DNA from: Altericroceibacterium spongiae | Lineage (GTDB): Bacteria > Pseudomonadota > Alphaproteobacteria > Sphingomonadales > Sphingomonadaceae | Length of the DNA: 64,000 bases | Assembly (NCBI RefSeq): GCF_003610805.1 | Contig: NZ_RAPF01000006.1 | Location: 248,001-312,000 of the forward strand | Direction of reading: 5' to 3' | Part shown: piece after piece, positions 56,294-64,000 of the stretch | How the letters are laid out: each line of letters begins with the position of its first letter | Position numbering within the stretch: position 1 is the stretch's first letter | Notes under the pieces: generated by a model | What the model was told of the DNA's origin: nothing | The model's database searches: none | Seen by the model: only the letters and a program-made list of their open reading frames with translations | Program-made: the position numbers and the translations under genes

Positions 56294-57139
56294 ATGACCA
56301 TTGCCATCACAGGTGCCACTGGCCAGCTCGGTCGTCTCGTTATCGACCGGCTGAAGGCGCAGATACCGGCGGAGCGTATCGTCGCACTCGTTCGTTCGCC
56401 CGAAAAGGCCGGCGATCTGGGTGTTGCCGCCAAAGCTTTCGATTATTCGCAACCCGACCAGCTCGCCCCCGCCCTTGAAGGGGTGGATACATTGCTGCTC
56501 ATTTCATCGAGCGAGGTAGGGCAGCGCGCTGTGCAGCATCGCAATGTGATCGAGGCAGCGCAGCAGGCGAAAACCGGCCGGATCGTCTATACCAGCCTGC
56601 TCCATGCAGACCGTTCCACACTCGATCTGGCGGTTGAACATCGCGAAACCGAAGCGGCTCTGGCGGCCTCGGGCTTGCCTGTCACCATCCTGCGCAATGG
56701 CTGGTATACGGAGAATTATACTGGTTCGATCCCTGCCGCGCTGGCGGGCGGGGCACTGATCGGCAGTGCAGGCGATGGCCGCATTGCCTCGGCGGCGCGG
56801 GCCGATTACGCCGAGGCTGCCGTTGCCGCCTTGCTCAGTGAGGATCATGCAGGCCGCACTTACGAACTGGCAGGGGATACTGCCTGGACGCTTGCCGATC
56901 TCGCCGCTGAAATCTCGCGTCAGACGGGCCGCGATATCGGTTACACCGATCTCCCGGCAGCCGATTATGCAGCCGCTCTGACAGAAGCCGGTTTGCCCGA
57001 AGAACTGGCGCAGGCGATTGCCGGCTGGGATGTTGCCGCATCCGAAGGGGCGCTGTTCGACGACAGCCGCCAGCTTTCCGCTCTGATCGGCCATGCGACA
57101 ACGCCGCTTGCCCGATCCGTGGAAACCGCTCTGGCCTGA
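56294..57139 (+). CDS. NmrA/QorB-like NAD(P)H:quinone oxidoreductase
   Basis: A 281-residue atypical SDR with the cofactor motif ITGATGQLGRLV at the start, IVYTSLLHADRSTLDLAVEHRETEAALAASGLPVTILRNGWYTENY in the middle, and GRTYELAGDTAWTLADLAAEIS later. This matches the QorB (YtfG) type, which reduces quinones with NADPH. GGAG lies before the ATG. It lies between a dioxygenase and a DoxX gene and may protect against, or process, quinones formed from the dioxygenase substrate (inference). Confidence 0.9.
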   Translation: MTIAITGATGQLGRLVIDRLKAQIPAERIVALVRSPEKAGDLGVAAKAFDYSQPDQLAPALEGVDTLLLISSSEVGQRAVQHRNVIEAAQQAKTGRIVYTSLLHADRSTLDLAVEHRETEAALAASGLPVTILRNGWYTENYTGSIPAALAGGALIGSAGDGRIASAARADYAEAAVAALLSEDHAGRTYELAGDTAWTLADLAAEISRQTGRDIGYTDLPAADYAAALTEAGLPEELAQAIAGWDVAASEGALFDDSRQLSALIGHATTPLARSVETALA

Positions 57140-57204
57140 AGGCCCGGCGCCGGGCGCGCATTTTATCTCATGCGTTCCCGGCATCATATCGAAGGATAAA
57201 GATC

Positions 57205-57630
57205 ATGACTATCTGGACGCCCCGTTTCCTCAGCGTGCTGCGTATCGTCGCCGCTTTGCTGTTTCTCGAACACGGGCTGATGAAGCTGTTTCATTTCCCG
57301 ATCGCGCAGCCCGGTGTGCCCGATCCTTTGCCGCCGATGCTCATGACGGCGGGGACGATTGAGCTGGTGCTCGGCACGTTGCTGATTCTCGGACTGTTCA
57401 CCCGCGTTGCGGCCTTTCTGGCCTCGGGCGAAATGGCAGCAGCCTATTTTCTCGGCCATTTGCCTTATGGTTTCTGGCCGGGCGTGAATGGCGGAGGCGA
57501 AGCCATTCTCTACTGCTTCCTGTTCTTCTATATTTTTCTGGCCGGGGCAGGTCCGTTGAGCATCGATGCTCTGCGTACCGTTTCTTCGGAATCGTTCGGA
57601 AAGCAGAACGGGTCCGGCCCGGATCAGTGA
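57205..57630 (+). CDS. DoxX family membrane protein
   Basis: A 141-residue inner-membrane protein with four hydrophobic segments: LSVLRIVAALLFLEHGLMKLF, a second around MLMTAGTIELVLGTLLILGLF, a third around FLASGEMAAAYFLGHLP, and a fourth at YCFLFFYIFLAGAGPLS. The arrangement is typical of DoxX, which often accompanies redox enzymes and is linked to thiol/quinone homeostasis. It is the last gene of the cluster that starts with the dioxygenase. Confidence 0.92.
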   Translation: MTIWTPRFLSVLRIVAALLFLEHGLMKLFHFPIAQPGVPDPLPPMLMTAGTIELVLGTLLILGLFTRVAAFLASGEMAAAYFLGHLPYGFWPGVNGGGEAILYCFLFFYIFLAGAGPLSIDALRTVSSESFGKQNGSGPDQ

Positions 57631-57753
57631 AGCCGGTGTTTGCCGGCCGGTCCGCCGGAGCGTGCGCTCATCGGTAAACGGCGGTTATTAAGACCGGCTT
57701 GCGAGGGAGAGCCGCCTTTCGGCTCATCCGAATCGCCGCCATTGTTCAAAACC

Positions 57754-57786
57754 GTGACGGGCCTGCCGATGTGCCAGGCCCGTCAC
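57754..57786 (-). terminator. Intrinsic terminator downstream of wrbA
   Basis: GTGACGGGCCTG (57754-57765) pairs perfectly with CAGGCCCGTCAC (57775-57786), loop of 9. On the minus strand the stem is followed by GGTTTTGAAC, giving a short T-run, so it ends the wrbA transcript. Confidence 0.8.
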
Positions 57787-57800
57787 ATTGTTACGACGGA

Positions 57801-58403
57801 TCAGTCCGCGAGTTTGGCGGCGGTTCTCGCCACACGCGCGCCGAGATATTTGGCACCGTCGATTTCGCTATGGCTCGGTATGCGCGAACCGTCCATCCCG
57901 GCGATGGTAGTGGCGCCGTAAGGTGCGCCGCCTTTGACTTCGTCCACCCCGTTCTGCCCGGTGAAGCCGTAATCCAGCCCGACCACGGTCATGCCCATAT
58001 GGAAGAGGTTGGTGATGGTTGAAAACAGGGTCACTTCCTGCCCGCCATGCTGGGTGTTGGAAGAGGTGAACGCCGCGCCGACCTTGCCGATCAATGCGCC
58101 CGATGCGTAAAGCCCGCCGCACGTATCCCAGAAGCTCGCCATCTGGCTGCACATCCGGCCGAAGCGGGTGGGGGAGCCGACGATGATGCCGTCATATTCG
58201 GGCAGTGCATTGGGGCCGTCCACTTCCGGATGCTCTTCATTCCTCTGAAAACCGGCTGCCTTTACGACTTCGGGTGGAGCGGTTTCCGGCACGCAGCGAA
58301 TATCGGCTTCATGCCCGGCTTCGCGAACGCCTTCGGCAATGGCGTCGGCCATCTTCGCGATATGGCCATAGGAGGAGTAATAAAGAACTAGAATGCGAGC
58401 CAT
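57801..58403 (-). CDS. wrbA: NAD(P)H:quinone oxidoreductase WrbA
   Basis: A 200-residue flavodoxin-like FMN enzyme that reduces quinones by two electrons. WrbA blocks: [22 protein letters not shown] (FMN phosphate loop), [31 protein letters not shown], and the WrbA-specific insert with HPEVDGPN. It is the second quinone reductase within 2 kb, after the QorB-like gene, but on the opposite strand with its own terminator. The 6PGDH-like gene lies 50 bp upstream and may be in the same transcript. Confidence 0.95.
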   Translation of the reverse strand: MARILVLYYSSYGHIAKMADAIAEGVREAGHEADIRCVPETAPPEVVKAAGFQRNEEHPEVDGPNALPEYDGIIVGSPTRFGRMCSQMASFWDTCGGLYASGALIGKVGAAFTSSNTQHGGQEVTLFSTITNLFHMGMTVVGLDYGFTGQNGVDEVKGGAPYGATTIAGMDGSRIPSHSEIDGAKYLGARVARTAAKLAD

Positions 58404-58453
58404 GAAATCGATCCCTTCAGTTGCGCATAGGTAACGAACCGCTTTTTGCGGCC

Positions 58454-59284
58454 TTATTCAAGAAGCGCTTTTAAGGCGGCAAGTTCCTCGCCTTTTTCAT
58501 GCGCTTTCGAACGATCGGTGAAGAATTCGGCCAGGCCGCGCCAGATCGTTGCCGCTGCCGGATCGTCTTCGGACAGGAACTGGCTGATTTCGCTCATTTC
58601 TCCATCCCAGCGATAGGCCTTGGGATACATTTGCGGAATTGTCCGGCGCGAATTTTCCAGCAGATGCTTTTGTGAAATTTCGAATTCGGCGCGCAGATCG
58701 TCGCCCGCGCCATGCCGCTGCGCCGCGAGCAACAGTGCCGCGGTGAGGCCGATAATGCCCTTATTGATCCCGCCATAACACATTTTGAGTGCGCTCGCTG
58801 CACCGACGGGGCCGGAAAGAATACGCGTATCCACCCCATGATCGTTCAGAACGGCCAGTGCCTTTGCCTGCGGCCCGGAAATATAGAGGCGCGGACCGTC
58901 ATGTTCGGGGGAAGGGGGCGCACCGATAATCCCGCCATCGACCATGGTGCCGCCAAGCTTGGCCACGCGCGCAGCAAGAGTTTTGGCGGTTTCAGGGGCA
59001 ATGGCATTGGCATCGCAAAAAAGCGGTGCCTTTCCGGTCTCGAAAAGAGGCGCGAGACGGTCCACCACGGCACCGGCCTGAACCGGCGGAACGATGGAAA
59101 GGATCAGATCGGCTTCGGCCAGCTTTTCGATGGAGACATTCTCCATGCCGCTATCGGTCGCGCGTTGGCGGCTGGTGTCGCTCCGTCCGCCGAGATCGGT
59201 CAGCACCCGGCAGCCGCGTTCCGTCAGCCTGCCGCCAATGCCCGCGCCCATCGCTCCGGCACCGATAATTGCGATCGTTGTCAT
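58454..59284 (-). CDS. 6-phosphogluconate-dehydrogenase-like NAD(P) oxidoreductase (DUF1932)
   Basis: A 276-residue protein with an N-terminal Rossmann fold ([21 protein letters not shown]) and a helical C-terminal domain of the DUF1932 type ([28 protein letters not shown], where the Lys corresponds to the catalytic Lys of beta-hydroxyacid dehydrogenases). The substrate is unknown. ATG start at 59284. The first residues of the cofactor motif are intact; the residue after the second strand does not clearly tell NAD from NADP. Confidence 0.88.
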   Translation of the reverse strand: MTTIAIIGAGAMGAGIGGRLTERGCRVLTDLGGRSDTSRQRATDSGMENVSIEKLAEADLILSIVPPVQAGAVVDRLAPLFETGKAPLFCDANAIAPETAKTLAARVAKLGGTMVDGGIIGAPPSPEHDGPRLYISGPQAKALAVLNDHGVDTRILSGPVGAASALKMCYGGINKGIIGLTAALLLAAQRHGAGDDLRAEFEISQKHLLENSRRTIPQMYPKAYRWDGEMSEISQFLSEDDPAAATIWRGLAEFFTDRSKAHEKGEELAALKALLE

Positions 59285-59665
59285 GCTATCCTCTCATTCC
59301 ACCGTTTCTCCAACAATGTGGCGGGAGGGCAGGTGATTTCAATCGGCAAACTTGTGTGAACGTTTCGCAAGTGCTGGCAGGCGCCTGCTTGCGTGCTTTA
59401 TGGCCCTGTTAAACGTCGTTCTGGCCCTGTTCGGTTCCGCTCTGCGCCCCTTCACCGGACAATTTTTGGCCGGTTTGGCGAAGCCTGAAGGCGGATCGCC
59501 TGCTTTCGGCATCGTTCACCGAGGAAAGGATGGCTGAACATTTCATATGAAAAACAGGAAATCATATCATTATATTTTATAAATGTATAATATAATTTTT
59601 TAAAAAAGATTGGAGTGATGCCCCTCTTATCAAAATATTAAGCATTATTATCATACGGCTGCGCT
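59285..59665. other. Divergent intergenic region with an AT-rich island
   Basis: The right part (about 59537-59650) is far richer in A+T than anything nearby. It holds the 12-bp palindrome TTTCATATGAAA (59541-59552) and an inverted repeat ATTATATT (59569-59576) / AATATAAT (59589-59596). The left part (59285-59536) contains only a short frame (59352-59537) that matches nothing I know. This island precedes the diguanylate cyclase gene and probably holds its promoter. Confidence 0.55.
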
Positions 59666-61483
59666 ATGGTGCGCATTTTGAGAAAGATGCTGCGGATAGC
59701 AGCATGGCCAGTTGTGGCAGGCTTCGCTTATTATGTTCTCGCATTCGTTTCCTTACATTTTGCCCGTGGCGATGAAGGCATCGTAACAGTCTGGCCGGCA
59801 AGCGGCCTGTTCGTTGCCGCTCTGCTTCTGGCACGTGAAAAAGTCCTTCGTTTTTCGATAGTTGGTGCGATTTCTATCGCAAGCACCGTCAGCAATATGT
59901 CAGCGGGGACGCCGCTTGACGCTGCTCTCGGTTTTACGATCTGCAACCTGTCCGAAGCGCTTCTGGTCAGCTGGCTCATATTTCATGGAAGGCGCAGGCC
60001 GTTTTCCTTTAACGATATTTCCGATGTCGGACGGTTCGCTCTGGCCTCTGTAACAGGGGCACTGTGGAGCGCCTGCTTTGTGGCGCTGATATTAAGAGAC
60101 TGGAATATAGGCTTTTTTGTATCATGGTTCACCACCGTTACGCTGGGAATTATGATCGTCACCCCGGTTGTGGTCCTCGTGGCAAGATCGGCCACAGCGC
60201 GGAATCTCAAGATAACGACTGAGCAATTTGTGCGAGCAGTTTGCTATCTCCTGCTCGTTCTTGCAGTGAGTTGCGCTGTTTTCCTGCAAAGCCGTTTTCC
60301 ACTCCTGTTCGTGCCACTTTTTACAGTGCTTATAGCCACTTACCGGTTAGGGGCGCTGGGAGCGGCCACCAGCGTCTGCATTATCGCAGCGGTCGGATCT
60401 GTCGCCACTGCATTGGGGCTGGGCCCTATTCATCTCATCGATGGAAATTATGAAACCGCGGTTCTGTTCTTCCAGTTTTATCTGCTGACATTGCTGGCTT
60501 CGGCTCTCCCATTGTCCGCTTCGCTGGCTCAGCGACAACGGATGTTAGCTGGAATCCAGCGCAGCCACAGCTTGTTACGTATGGCAGAAAGGACGGCAGA
60601 TCTGGGGCACTGGCATCTCAATTTCGCCACCAACGAGCTGTTCTGGTCAAGCCAGGTCTATGCCATTCATGGCCAGACAGAAGATACATACAGGCCGGAA
60701 CTGGAAACCGCGCTTGATTTGTATCACCCTGATGATCGGGAAGAGATTTCGGGGCGGGTGAACAGCTCCTTTGCAAAAGGCGAATCTTTTGATTTCGACG
60801 CCCGGATCGTGCGACCTGACGGAGAAGTCCGGCATATCAATACACGTGGCGAAGCAGAAACCGATGAAACTGGCCATGTCATCGGTATGTTCGGGGTGTT
60901 TCAGGACATTACCCACCGGGTGGAAACGCTGCGCGAACTGGACGATGAACGGCGCAGAGCTACTGAAGAAGCGCAACAGGCGCGTCTTCTATCGGAAACC
61001 GATCAGCTGACCGGAATTGGAAACCGACGCAAGGCGATGGCGGTGATTGAAGCCGCCATTGGCGAAGCCAATAGCCATAACACGCCTTTATCCATCGCGA
61101 TAATGGACATCGATCACTTCAAGTCGATCAATGACCGTTTCGGTCATTCTGCCGGGGATGAGGTGCTGAAACGCATAACGCGGGTATGTTCATGCAGCCT
61201 GCGTGAAAAAGACTTTATCGGACGGCTCGGCGGAGAGGAATTTGTGGTTGTTCTTCCCGGAACTTCAGCAAAAGAAGCGCTGACGGTTTGTGAGCGTGTG
61301 CGCTGCACTATTGAACAGATTGACTGGAAGCCATTGGTTTTGCCTTCTGTAACAGCCAGTATCGGTGTTGCATCCTGCACCGGGAACTATGATGACAGCG
61401 ATCACCTGCTGAATGAAGCCGACAAGGCTCTGTATGCCGCCAAACAGGCAGGCAGAAACAGATTAAGCGCTAGAGCAGCCTGA
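59666..61483 (+). CDS. MASE1-PAS-GGDEF diguanylate cyclase
   Basis: A 605-residue inner-membrane enzyme that makes c-di-GMP. Residues about 10-290 form a MASE1 sensor with about eight or nine membrane segments (TVWPASGLFVAALLL is typical). A PAS domain covers about 300-420 (LGHWHLNFATNELFWSSQVYAI, YHPDDREE, GVFQDITHR), followed by a short helix and a GGDEF domain (about 440-600) with GGEEF at 522-526, an active variant. The product-inhibition site RxxD is present (Arg513, Asp516). No good ribosome-binding site precedes the ATG at 59666. Its promoter lies in an AT-rich island. The signal sensed is unknown. Confidence 0.93.
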   Translation: MVRILRKMLRIAAWPVVAGFAYYVLAFVSLHFARGDEGIVTVWPASGLFVAALLLAREKVLRFSIVGAISIASTVSNMSAGTPLDAALGFTICNLSEALLVSWLIFHGRRRPFSFNDISDVGRFALASVTGALWSACFVALILRDWNIGFFVSWFTTVTLGIMIVTPVVVLVARSATARNLKITTEQFVRAVCYLLLVLAVSCAVFLQSRFPLLFVPLFTVLIATYRLGALGAATSVCIIAAVGSVATALGLGPIHLIDGNYETAVLFFQFYLLTLLASALPLSASLAQRQRMLAGIQRSHSLLRMAERTADLGHWHLNFATNELFWSSQVYAIHGQTEDTYRPELETALDLYHPDDREEISGRVNSSFAKGESFDFDARIVRPDGEVRHINTRGEAETDETGHVIGMFGVFQDITHRVETLRELDDERRRATEEAQQARLLSETDQLTGIGNRRKAMAVIEAAIGEANSHNTPLSIAIMDIDHFKSINDRFGHSAGDEVLKRITRVCSCSLREKDFIGRLGGEEFVVVLPGTSAKEALTVCERVRCTIEQIDWKPLVLPSVTASIGVASCTGNYDDSDHLLNEADKALYAAKQAGRNRLSARAA

Positions 61484-61644
61484 ACGCTTCGCGAAGCGGT
61501 TGTGGCAGGGAATCTTTTCTGCTGATTTCCACGGCAAGCGCGTTCAGCATCAGACATTGAACATAGAGGAAATCATGACAATGAATGATGATAATAACAG
61601 CAATTGCTGTTTGTTTGCGCTCATCAGTCAGAGAAAAAAGAGGA

Positions 61645-61720
61645 TGGTGCCCGGAGGTGGAATCGAACCACCGACACTACGATTTTCAGTCGTATGCTCT
61701 ACCAACTGAGCTATCCGGGC
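61645..61720 (-). tRNA. tRNA-Phe (GAA)
   Basis: A 76-base cloverleaf read on the minus strand. Acceptor GCCCGGA pairs with TCCGGGC and the CCA end is encoded. The D-arm (AGCTCAGTTGGTAGAGC), the anticodon loop CTGAAAA with anticodon GAA, and the T-arm GGTTCGATTCC are all present. It lies downstream of yacG, the usual place in this group. Confidence 0.97.
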
Positions 61721-61804
61721 GCCGCATCATCAGCCGGTCATTTCTTACCGGCCAGCGGTGTGAGCGGCCCTATGACTGCTTGAGGCGATCTTGGCAAGGG
61801 GGAA

Positions 61805-61978
61805 TTATGTCTCTTTTGAAATATCGTCATCTGTCGCTGGACGTCCGGGCACGGAATAGCCCTCATTGAACCATTGCGAGAGGTCGCGATCGCGGCATCG
61901 CGCAGAGCAGAATGGAGCAAACTCTTCGCTCCTCGGCTTTTTGCAGATCGGGCAGGGACGCGGTTTCTGTGTCGTCAT
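61805..61978 (-). CDS. yacG: DNA gyrase inhibitor YacG (zinc protein)
   Basis: A 57-residue protein found by reading the sequence directly. It has the YacG zinc site Cys9, Cys12, Cys24 and Cys28 (CPIC, CSARC), then RDLSQWFNEGYSVPG, which is typical of YacG. YacG binds GyrB and blocks its DNA access. The start ATG overlaps the stop of the RNase gene by 4 bp. The C-terminus is acidic and short. It is part of the infA-maf-RNase-yacG order common in alphaproteobacteria. Confidence 0.93.
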   Translation of the reverse strand: MTTQKPRPCPICKKPRSEEFAPFCSARCRDRDLSQWFNEGYSVPGRPATDDDISKET

Positions 61979-62943
61979 AGGGATACTGACTGCGCGAATC
62001 CGGCTTCAATCGCAAGGTGTGAAGATTGCTCGCAGCGAATTTCCCGTCCGGTACGCCGCGCCAGTTCGGTAAGATCGTTGGTAGAGATATGTGCCAGCAC
62101 AGCAGGATGTGCTGTCAGAAGAATCATTCCGGGGCTTGTGATATATTCCGCCCGCCGCAAGAGCTGGCGAGACAGTAGTCTGTTGCGTTGTCCTTCGGCA
62201 CGATGCAGCAGAGATGGCCCGGTCATACGGGTAACGATTTGAACGAAGCCAAAACCGTTCATCGCTGTACGTTCATGCAGCCAGCCAGACAATGCAGCTT
62301 CGAGCGCCTGATCGACCTCTTTACGCGCAGCCTTTGTTTCAAGCGTGGGAAAATCTATGCCGATCGAGCCCCCGAGATCGAACAGCCGCAATGCTCTTGC
62401 AATGGGTTTTACAGCAGCAAGAGCCAGCTCTCTGCCTCTTAATGACCCGTCAATATCGATCAGCGTCATAGCGGGAGTAGGAGAAAGCTGGAGAGCGCCG
62501 CCGGGAAAAGCAATTTGGCCTTCGAGTGCTTCGGACACGATCTCTTCCCATCCCTCGGTGGGAAAGGCATGGACCGGTTCTGCCCGTATACCTTCCTTGC
62601 GCAATTGCTCTGCGAGATCCGGCGTCTGCGACGCTTTATCCGTTAAGCGGGCATGGGCCAGCTTGCTGCGCCGGGTTTCGCGAATCGCTGCGCGTGTAAC
62701 TTCGAATCGCATAGTTCGGCCCTCGGAAGCTTCGCGTGGCAGGCGATCAACCAGTGCTTCTTCGCCATTGGCAAAGCGCACTGTTCCGCGTGACGAACCG
62801 GTTTGGCGGGCAATCAGTTGTGCATCGGCGATATATCCAGCATAAAGTTCATCCGGCCACAGAAGACGTGTGGCGATAATATGACCTTTCCTGACGTCGA
62901 TCGCGCGCTGTTCGCCGATGCCACGCTCGACAAACCAGGTCAT
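61975..62943 (-). CDS. RNase E/G family endoribonuclease, short form
   Basis: A 322-residue protein of the RNase E/G family, shorter than enterobacterial RNase G (about 490). It keeps part of the S1-like N-terminus (VRKGHIIATRLLWPDELYAG, a small GTVRFANGEEALV strand block) and the DNase I-like catalytic region with the metal-binding Asp residues in MTLIDIDGSLRG (Asp168 and Asp170 region) and RALRLFDLGGSIGIDFPTLE. The C-terminal zinc-link and scaffold regions are absent. It starts 7 bases after maf and overlaps yacG. It is called ribonuclease in alphaproteobacteria; its role beside the full RNase E is not settled. Confidence 0.85.
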   Translation of the reverse strand: MTWFVERGIGEQRAIDVRKGHIIATRLLWPDELYAGYIADAQLIARQTGSSRGTVRFANGEEALVDRLPREASEGRTMRFEVTRAAIRETRRSKLAHARLTDKASQTPDLAEQLRKEGIRAEPVHAFPTEGWEEIVSEALEGQIAFPGGALQLSPTPAMTLIDIDGSLRGRELALAAVKPIARALRLFDLGGSIGIDFPTLETKAARKEVDQALEAALSGWLHERTAMNGFGFVQIVTRMTGPSLLHRAEGQRNRLLSRQLLRRAEYITSPGMILLTAHPAVLAHISTNDLTELARRTGREIRCEQSSHLAIEAGFAQSVSL

Positions 62944-62950
62944 ATTTCGA

Positions 62951-63562
62951 TCAAACCAGCGGAAACCCGGCGGATTTTAGGAGCGCCCGGGTCTCGAAAA
63001 GAGGAAGCCCGACCACGCCGGAATGGCTTCCCTGAATCCAGTCGATCAGTCCTTCAGCGCTGCCCTGAATAGCATATCCACCAGCCTTTCCGTGCCATTC
63101 TCCCGACTGGATGTAACCGCGAATTTCTTCTTCGGACAGGCGTTTGAACCGAACGTGAGTCTCGCTCATTTTTTCGCGTATCGAGCCATCGGGCGCTTTC
63201 ATGGCAACAGCGGAATAGACTCTGTGGCGCCTCCCCGAAAGAAGACTCAGGCATTGCCGTGCCGTGGCTTCATCCTCGGCTTTGGGTAAAATGCGTCTGC
63301 CGGCAGCCACGACTGTATCCCCGGCCAGAATAAAGGCCTGATCATTTTTGATCGTCTGCGCCTTTTCCAATGCCATGCGCTGGGCGTAATGGCGTGGTAT
63401 TTCGTTGGCGTGTGGTGTTTCGTCTATATCGGCAGGAATAATTTGCGCGGGCTCAATACCCAGACGAGCAAGCAATTCTCGCCTGCGCGGACTGGCTGAG
63501 CCCAGCACAAGTGCTGGACCCGATTGTGTTGAGGTCGCGCTCACCGTCACCTTCGCCTCCAT
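62951..63562 (-). CDS. maf: Maf family nucleoside triphosphate pyrophosphatase
   Basis: A 203-residue Maf protein that hydrolyses nucleoside triphosphates to monophosphates, removing unusual nucleotides. LVLGSASPRRRELLARLGI at the N-terminus, ADIDETPHANE, FILAGDTVV with the catalytic Asp, and KAGGYAIQGSAEGLIDWIQGSHSGVVGLPL are diagnostic. The first 14 residues precede the conserved core; a later start is possible. It lies 14 bp after infA on the same strand and 7 bp before the RNase gene. Confidence 0.95.
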   Translation of the reverse strand: MEAKVTVSATSTQSGPALVLGSASPRRRELLARLGIEPAQIIPADIDETPHANEIPRHYAQRMALEKAQTIKNDQAFILAGDTVVAAGRRILPKAEDEATARQCLSLLSGRRHRVYSAVAMKAPDGSIREKMSETHVRFKRLSEEEIRGYIQSGEWHGKAGGYAIQGSAEGLIDWIQGSHSGVVGLPLFETRALLKSAGFPLV

Positions 63563-63576
63563 TAAAGAGGGCAGTT

Positions 63577-63825
63577 TTAGGAGGACGGGCCAGGCCCGCC
63601 GCGACCGGGCATAAACCGATAAGTAATGCGGCCTTTGGTCAGGTCATATGGGGTGAGTTCGACAAGAACCTCGTCCCCCACCAGCACGCGAATACGATTC
63701 TTGCGCATCTTGCCGGCAGTGTGGCCGAGAATTTCATGGCCGTTTTCAAGCTCTACCCGGAACATCGCATTGGGTAGCAGCTCAACTACCCGGCCGCGCA
63801 TTTCGAGGAGTTCTTCCTTTGCCAT
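63577..63825 (-). CDS. infA: Translation initiation factor IF-1
   Basis: An 82-residue OB-fold protein that helps the 30S subunit choose the start codon. The 72-residue core matches IF-1 ([70 protein letters not shown]), and the tail is extended by GRGGPGPSS. It is the first gene of the infA-maf-RNase-yacG block. The promoter region lies in 63826-63940. Confidence 0.98.
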   Translation of the reverse strand: MAKEELLEMRGRVVELLPNAMFRVELENGHEILGHTAGKMRKNRIRVLVGDEVLVELTPYDLTKGRITYRFMPGRGGPGPSS

Positions 63826-63942
63826 GTGAGTTCAGTTTCCGAAATGTGTTGTGTGCATGGTCGCGCGCCATAGTCCCATAAGAAGCAAAAGGAAAGCCTT
63901 GCACGCATTTCAAAGGCACAGGCAGTCCGTTCATCGCAGGTT

Positions 63943-63958
63943 TAATCGTATACGATTA
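63943..63958. promoter_or_regulatory. 16-bp perfect palindrome near the right edge
   Basis: TAATCGTATACGATTA with a GTATAC core lies about 120 bp upstream of infA. The GTATAC-centred form resembles GntR (FCD subgroup) operators. The gene it serves may be the next one to the right, outside the window. Confidence 0.5.
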
Positions 63959-64000
63959 GTGTGTAGCAAGGTGTTGTGCTTGCGATGCGACATTTTATTA

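Noticed and set aside
59352-59537. A 61-codon plus-strand frame before the diguanylate cyclase
   Set aside because: No ribosome-binding site, no family resemblance, and it ends at the AT-rich island.

Overview
The window comes from a heterotrophic alphaproteobacterium, most likely a member of the Sphingomonadales. The evidence is a GC-rich genome, four TonB-dependent receptors plus a relic of a fifth, repeated use of LysR, TetR, MarR and XRE-MmyB regulators next to catabolic genes, and the block infA-maf-RNase E/G-yacG-tRNA-Phe at the right edge. I see no phage, plasmid, insertion sequence or CRISPR. The genus cannot be fixed from the sequence alone.

Layout. 1-6.4 kb: the 5' part of a TonB receptor gene, then a TonB / TonB-receptor / di-heme cytochrome c peroxidase cluster with a Fur-box-like site. 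6.6-16.1 kb: a GGDEF-EAL protein and several small regulator-plus-enzyme pairs (ABM/NIPSNAP with ArsR, SRPBCC with MarR, VOC with TetR, MFS pump with XRE-MmyB), several with visible operator candidates. 16.3-33.5 kb: a secreted M20 amidohydrolase, then the most interesting part of the window. 34-45 kb: SDR and aldo-keto reductases, LemA, two GMC oxidoreductases divergent from an aldehyde dehydrogenase, and an MFS exporter. 45-50 kb: purine genes purC, purS and purQ with an M16 peptidase between them. 50-59 kb: a GNAT enzyme, a TonB receptor with an ABM protein, a LysR-controlled dioxygenase/quinone-reductase/DoxX cluster, WrbA and a 6PGDH-like oxidoreductase. 59.6-64 kb: a MASE1-PAS-GGDEF cyclase behind an AT-rich island, then the conserved housekeeping block.

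The central region (about 17.8-33.5 kb) looks like one regulon for breaking down an omega-amino-acid amide or oligoamide. It encodes a secreted NylC-like N-terminal-nucleophile hydrolase, glutaryl-CoA dehydrogenase, a 774-residue fusion of a CaiB/BaiF CoA-transferase with a NylB-like serine hydrolase, a POT-family proton/oligopeptide symporter, an omega-aminotransferase, a TonB receptor, and (opposite strand) a GabT/DavT aminotransferase, a GabD/DavD semialdehyde dehydrogenase and a PaiB-like flavoprotein, followed by a GcvA-type LysR regulator and a GNAT enzyme. Four intergenic copies of one 19-bp dyad, TGGTGT-N7-ACACCA with at most one change in its twelve fixed bases, precede these transcription units. 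The dyad contains the T-N11-A core of LysR boxes. The inferred route is: outer-membrane uptake, periplasmic cleavage, symport, cytoplasmic exo-hydrolysis, transamination, oxidation to a dicarboxylate (glutarate fits best), CoA transfer, and oxidation to crotonyl-CoA. The substrate is not known from sequence; it could be nylon-type oligomers or a natural cadaverine- or 5-aminovalerate-containing amide.
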